From Spirochaetia bacterium (GTDB lineage: Bacteria > Spirochaetota > Spirochaetia > Sphaerochaetales > Sphaerochaetaceae), in contig SABI01000118.1 in assembly GCA_009929055.1 (NCBI GenBank), positions 1 through 7,540 of the forward strand: 7,540 nucleotides of DNA. The letters run 5' to 3'. Shown piece after piece: positions 4,473 to 7,540 of the stretch (positions within the stretch are counted from its first letter, which is position 1; the number at the start of each line of letters is the position of its first letter). The notes beneath the pieces are model-generated. The model was not told where the DNA came from. It worked only from the letters and a program-made list of their open reading frames with translations, and ran no database searches. The position numbers and the translations under genes were made by a program.

Positions 4473-7124
4473 ATGAAGTCAGTCGAGTTGGATAAAAGCT
4501 ATAATCCCAACGATTTTGAACAAAGAATCTATGATCAGTGGATGGAAAAAGGATACTTTGGCCCCCATCAAGAGGGAAAAGAAACATACACCATTGTTAT
4601 GCCTCCTCCAAATGTAACAGGAATTCTTCACATGGGGCATGCCCTTAATAACTCCCTTCAAGATATTATTATCAGACACCAACGAATGAGTGGTAAAGAT
4701 GCCCTCTGGCTTCCAGGAACAGACCACGCTGGGATAGCAACTCAACACGTCGTAGAAAGAGAATTAAAACTCAAAGGGACAAGTCGAAAGAAACTTGGCC
4801 GAGAAGCCTTTTTAGAAGAGACCTGGAAAGTAAAAGAGCGACACCACACCATCATTAAAAACCAACTTCAAAAGATTGGTAGTAGTTGTGATTGGGATAG
4901 AGAGCGTTTTACTATGGACGATGGTCTTAGTAAAGCGGTAAGAGAGGCTTTCGTTACCTTGTATGAAAGAGGCCTTATCTACAAAGGGAATTATCTTGTT
5001 AACTACTGTACCACCTGTGGAACAGCTATTGCTGATGACGAAGTTGAATACAAAGCAGTCTCAGGGGCTCTTTATCAGGTGAAGTATCCTTTTGAACATA
5101 AGGAAGGAAGTATTACTGTTGCAACAACTCGACCAGAGACAATGTTTGGTGACGTTGCAGTAGCTGTACATCCTGATGATGAGCGCTACAAAGATCTTAT
5201 TGGAACAAATGTCATCCTCCCTTTAGCCAATAAACCAATTCCTATAATAGCAGACAGCTATGTTGATATGACCTTCGGTACTGGTATGGTAAAAATTACC
5301 CCAGCACATGACCCAAATGACTGGGCAATAGGACAGCGTCATAGCTTACCAATTATTAACATCCTCAATAGCGATGGGACTCTCAATGAAGAAGTTCCTC
5401 TCAAATATCAGAACATGGATGTAGAAAGTGCCCGTAAACTTGTTGTAGGCGATCTAAAATTAGGGGGCTTCTTACTAGAGCAGCATGTTCATAACCATGA
5501 AGTAGGACACTGTTACCGCTGCTCAACTGTCATAGAACCTTTTGTAAGTGAACAATGGTTTGTTTCGATGAAATCGATGGCCGATAAAGCACTCGCTGCT
5601 TGGGAAAAGGGAGAAGTTAACTTCTACGCAAAGAGATGGGAAAACACCTACTCTCATTGGCTTAAAAATATAAGAGACTGGTGTATTAGTCGTCAACTTT
5701 GGTGGGGACATAGAATCCCTGTCTGGTATTGCAAAGATTGCGGACATATGATGGTTGAAAGAGAAGACCCTACTCTCTGTAAAAAGTGTAACTCCACTCA
5801 TATTGTACAAGAATCAGATGTACTCGACACATGGTTTAGTTCTTGGCTATGGCCTTTTTCTACCCTAGGATGGCCAGAAAAAACCCTTGATATGAAACGC
5901 TTTTTCCCCACCCAAACCCTCGTCACTGGCTATGATATCATCTTCTTCTGGGTCTCTCGAATGATAATGGCCTCTTTAGAATTTGTAGGAGAAGTTCCTT
6001 TTAAAGATATCTATATCACAGGCCTCGTGAGAGATAGAAGTGGAAGAAAGATGAGTAAATCTTTAGGAAATGGAATAGATCCCCTTGAAGTAGTAAAAGA
6101 ATATGGCGCTGATGCAATGAAGTTCACCCTTTGCTACCTAGCAGCACAAGGACAAGACATTCTTATCGACATGGACTCCTTCAAACTAGGTTCTCGTTTT
6201 GCTAATAAAATGTGGAACGCAACAAGGTTCTTATTAATGAACTTAGAAGGGAGAAATCTTATCCCACTAGAGAAAGCGAAGATGACCCACATTGACGCTT
6301 GGATGTATCACTCCCTTAACCAAGCTGCCGCCAAAGTAGAAGAGGCAATAACAACTTATCGATTTAATGATGCAGCGAGTACTATCTATGATGTCTTTTG
6401 GAATGATTTCTGTGACTGGTATGTTGAAGTTACTAAGTTTACCCTAAGAAATAAGAGTGATGAAGAAAAAGATATGAGTGTATCATTCATGCTCGACATC
6501 TTAGCGACCCTTATGCGCCTCATGCACCCATTTATCTCATTTATCACCCAAGAGATCTACAGTAAACTCCCTAATACTACAGGAGATATCATAACTGCAC
6601 CTTACCCTGTTTTTGACGAGGCAAAAGATTTTGCCCAAGAAGCATCTATTGTCAATTCAATGCAAGATTTTGTGAAGTCAGTACGAAGTGTGAAAAATGA
6701 ACTCCAAATTCCCCCTGAAAAGAAACTCAGTATCATCTATAGACCAGATAAGAATAGTAAAGTAGGCTCTTTTATTAAAAGTGAAGTAGAACTTGTTCAA
6801 ACATTTATTAACGCAACCTCTCTTACAGTAGACACAGAACACACTATGGATATTAGTAAAGCAGTTCCTGTAGCAGGTAATGGCTTTGAAGCATTTGTTT
6901 TTGTAAGAGAAGTCATTGATGTAGAACAAGAGATGAAGAGAATAGAGGGAGAATTAGAAAAGAATGAAGCTCTCCTAGCTGGATCTAAAAAGAAGTTAGA
7001 AAACGAGAACTTTATATCACACGCTAAAGAAGAGGCAATAGAAAAAGAGAAGAGTAAATTTAATGAGTTTAACGAAAGAAAAGAAAAACTCACTACCCAC
7101 CTTACTCTCTTAAGTAAACTCTAA
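4473..7124 (+). CDS. valS: Valine--tRNA ligase (ValRS)
   Basis: Class Ia synthetase that charges tRNA-Val in the cytoplasm and hydrolyses mischarged Thr-tRNA-Val. The 883-residue length is typical of bacterial ValRS. PPPNVTGILHMGH holds the HIGH motif (HMGH, 53-56), and GRKMSKSLGN holds KMSKS (526-530). The inserted CP1 editing domain (about 190-350) shows TTRPETMFGD (218-227) and GTGMVKITPAHDPND with the conserved Asp280. Cys pairs at 179/182, 347/350, 420/423 and 436/439 are zinc-ribbon-like; the last two pairs (WYCKDCGH, CKKCNS) form one knuckle. The anticodon-binding helical domain covers about 600-740. From about 816 a Lys/Glu-rich coiled coil forms the C-terminal tRNA-binding arm typical of ValRS, and distinguishes it from IleRS and LeuRS. 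It is transcribed alone between two terminators. No sign of damage. Confidence 0.98.
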   Translation: MKSVELDKSYNPNDFEQRIYDQWMEKGYFGPHQEGKETYTIVMPPPNVTGILHMGHALNNSLQDIIIRHQRMSGKDALWLPGTDHAGIATQHVVERELKLKGTSRKKLGREAFLEETWKVKERHHTIIKNQLQKIGSSCDWDRERFTMDDGLSKAVREAFVTLYERGLIYKGNYLVNYCTTCGTAIADDEVEYKAVSGALYQVKYPFEHKEGSITVATTRPETMFGDVAVAVHPDDERYKDLIGTNVILPLANKPIPIIADSYVDMTFGTGMVKITPAHDPNDWAIGQRHSLPIINILNSDGTLNEEVPLKYQNMDVESARKLVVGDLKLGGFLLEQHVHNHEVGHCYRCSTVIEPFVSEQWFVSMKSMADKALAAWEKGEVNFYAKRWENTYSHWLKNIRDWCISRQLWWGHRIPVWYCKDCGHMMVEREDPTLCKKCNSTHIVQESDVLDTWFSSWLWPFSTLGWPEKTLDMKRFFPTQTLVTGYDIIFFWVSRMIMASLEFVGEVPFKDIYITGLVRDRSGRKMSKSLGNGIDPLEVVKEYGADAMKFTLCYLAAQGQDILIDMDSFKLGSRFANKMWNATRFLLMNLEGRNLIPLEKAKMTHIDAWMYHSLNQAAAKVEEAITTYRFNDAASTIYDVFWNDFCDWYVEVTKFTLRNKSDEEKDMSVSFMLDILATLMRLMHPFISFITQEIYSKLPNTTGDIITAPYPVFDEAKDFAQEASIVNSMQDFVKSVRSVKNELQIPPEKKLSIIYRPDKNSKVGSFIKSEVELVQTFINATSLTVDTEHTMDISKAVPVAGNGFEAFVFVREVIDVEQEMKRIEGELEKNEALLAGSKKKLENENFISHAKEEAIEKEKSKFNEFNERKEKLTTHLTLLSKL

Positions 7125-7145
7125 ATAATCTCTGAAATTATGAAT

Positions 7146-7190
7146 AAGGCACCAAAAAGGGGAAATACTTCCTCACTAGGTGCCTTTTTA
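7146..7190 (+). terminator. Intrinsic terminator of valS
   Basis: AAGGCACC (7146-7153) pairs with GGTGCCTT (7179-7186), followed by TTTTTAG. Inside, GGGGAA (7159-7164) pairs with TTCCTC (7169-7174) around ATAC, giving a two-tier stem split by an internal loop. It starts 21 bases after the valS stop. The T tract is good only on the + strand, so it is not an obvious terminator for the convergent remnant. Confidence 0.85.
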
Positions 7191-7197
7191 GTTTCTC

Positions 7198-7503
7198 CTA
7201 GTTCATGATATAATTCTTCATAATATATTCTGTTTTTGAATTCATAGACATTAACTCAAACAAAAACTCTCCAGCCGAAAGACCTAAATCTTGGGCTGTT
7301 GATATGAGTACTTTGGTTTTAGATGAAGCAATTCTTTTAAATACAGCTTTTTCTTCATCATTTAATACTCCGATATAAACAAAATGGAGTTTTAAGTATT
7401 GAATAAGATATGGGGAGTAACTTGTAATGATGATTCCTGTGTTACCTATATTCTCATTCAAAATTTCGAGAGTGTTTTTTAGCAATCTAGGATGAATGCT
7501 TTT
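7198..7503 (-). pseudogene. C-terminal remnant of an AAA/ABC-like ATPase
   Basis: Reading leftward from 7503, about 101 codons follow two adjacent in-frame stops (7509-7504) and run to TAG at 7200-7198. The first residues, SIHPRLLKNTLEIL, match the segment that follows Walker B in ABC/OLD-like AAA ATPases (DE...hHP-L). Then IIITSYSPYLIQYL matches the switch-histidine motif (usually T-S/T-H-S-P), here with Tyr for His, and VYIGVLNDEEKAVFKRI with a C-terminal LSAGEFLFELM matches what I recall of the tail of such proteins. No Walker B Asp-Glu can be read just upstream in any of the three - strand frames. A TTG at 7485 could start a 95-residue protein, but it lies inside the conserved HPRLL block and has no ribosome binding site I can see. 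I therefore read it as a decayed gene; a short intact ORF is less likely. Confidence 0.6.
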
Positions 7504-7540
7504 TTATTAACTCATTTCCCATCTTGGTTTTTCTTAAATC

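Noticed and set aside
6797..7093. Open frame on the - strand inside valS with a Ser/Phe-rich product
   Set aside because: It is the mirror of the Lys/Glu-rich coiled-coil arm of ValRS; reverse complement of GAA/AAG-rich codons yields Ser/Phe/Leu-rich frames. No start signals or domain.
7146..7190. Bidirectional terminator serving valS and the convergent ATPase remnant
   Set aside because: On the - strand the stem is followed by ATTCATAA rather than a U tract, so only valS is clearly served.
1..7540. Mobile element, CRISPR array, prophage or integration site
   Set aside because: No transposase, integrase or repeat-spacer pattern, no terminal inverted repeats and no tRNA gene were found on either strand; all long stretches are accounted for by the genes listed.

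Overview
The window is A+T-rich bacterial chromosome and reads as a spirochaete. The CysRS has the spirochaete-like active-site variant HAGGIDHVSVHHTNEIAQ where most bacteria have a Leu-Asp-Leu/Pro-His-His-Glu form. The order murB, cysS, ECF sigma factor, anti-sigma factor also resembles, as far as I recall, Treponema (murB-cysS-sigma24 cluster) and in part Borrelia (murB next to cysS). This is inference from memory; the phylum call is moderate, and genus cannot be called.

Layout: (1) At 1-855 (+) lies the C-terminal 284 residues of a Tyr/Ser/Thr-rich, beta-strand-patterned protein, probably envelope/outer membrane, cut by the left edge. (2) Convergent to it and overlapping by 17 bp is murB (839-1753, -). 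(3) A 61-bp divergent gap holds back-to-back promoters for murB and cysS whose -10 boxes overlap; murB looks leaderless with a GTG start. (4) cysS (1815-3221, +) is followed after 28 bp by an ECF sigma factor (3250-3777), whose last 11 bp overlap a zinc-finger, single-pass membrane anti-sigma factor (3767-4324). A strong intrinsic terminator at 4344-4385 closes this unit. (5) valS (4473-7124, +) has its own promoter, a good ribosome binding site and its own terminator (7146-7190). (6) The right edge holds the C-terminal remnant of an AAA/ABC-like ATPase on the - strand (7198-7503), closed upstream by two in-frame stops and apparently decaying.

Functionally this is mostly core housekeeping: cell-wall precursor synthesis (MurB), tRNA charging (CysRS, ValRS) and an envelope-sensing sigma/anti-sigma pair transcribed behind cysS. 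I find no mobile element, CRISPR array, tRNA or rRNA, and no convincing new multi-gene system. The points most worth checking are the overlapping divergent promoters with a predicted leaderless murB, the Ser-to-Cys exchange in MurB, the sigma/anti-sigma module and its possible target promoters, and the ATPase remnant.
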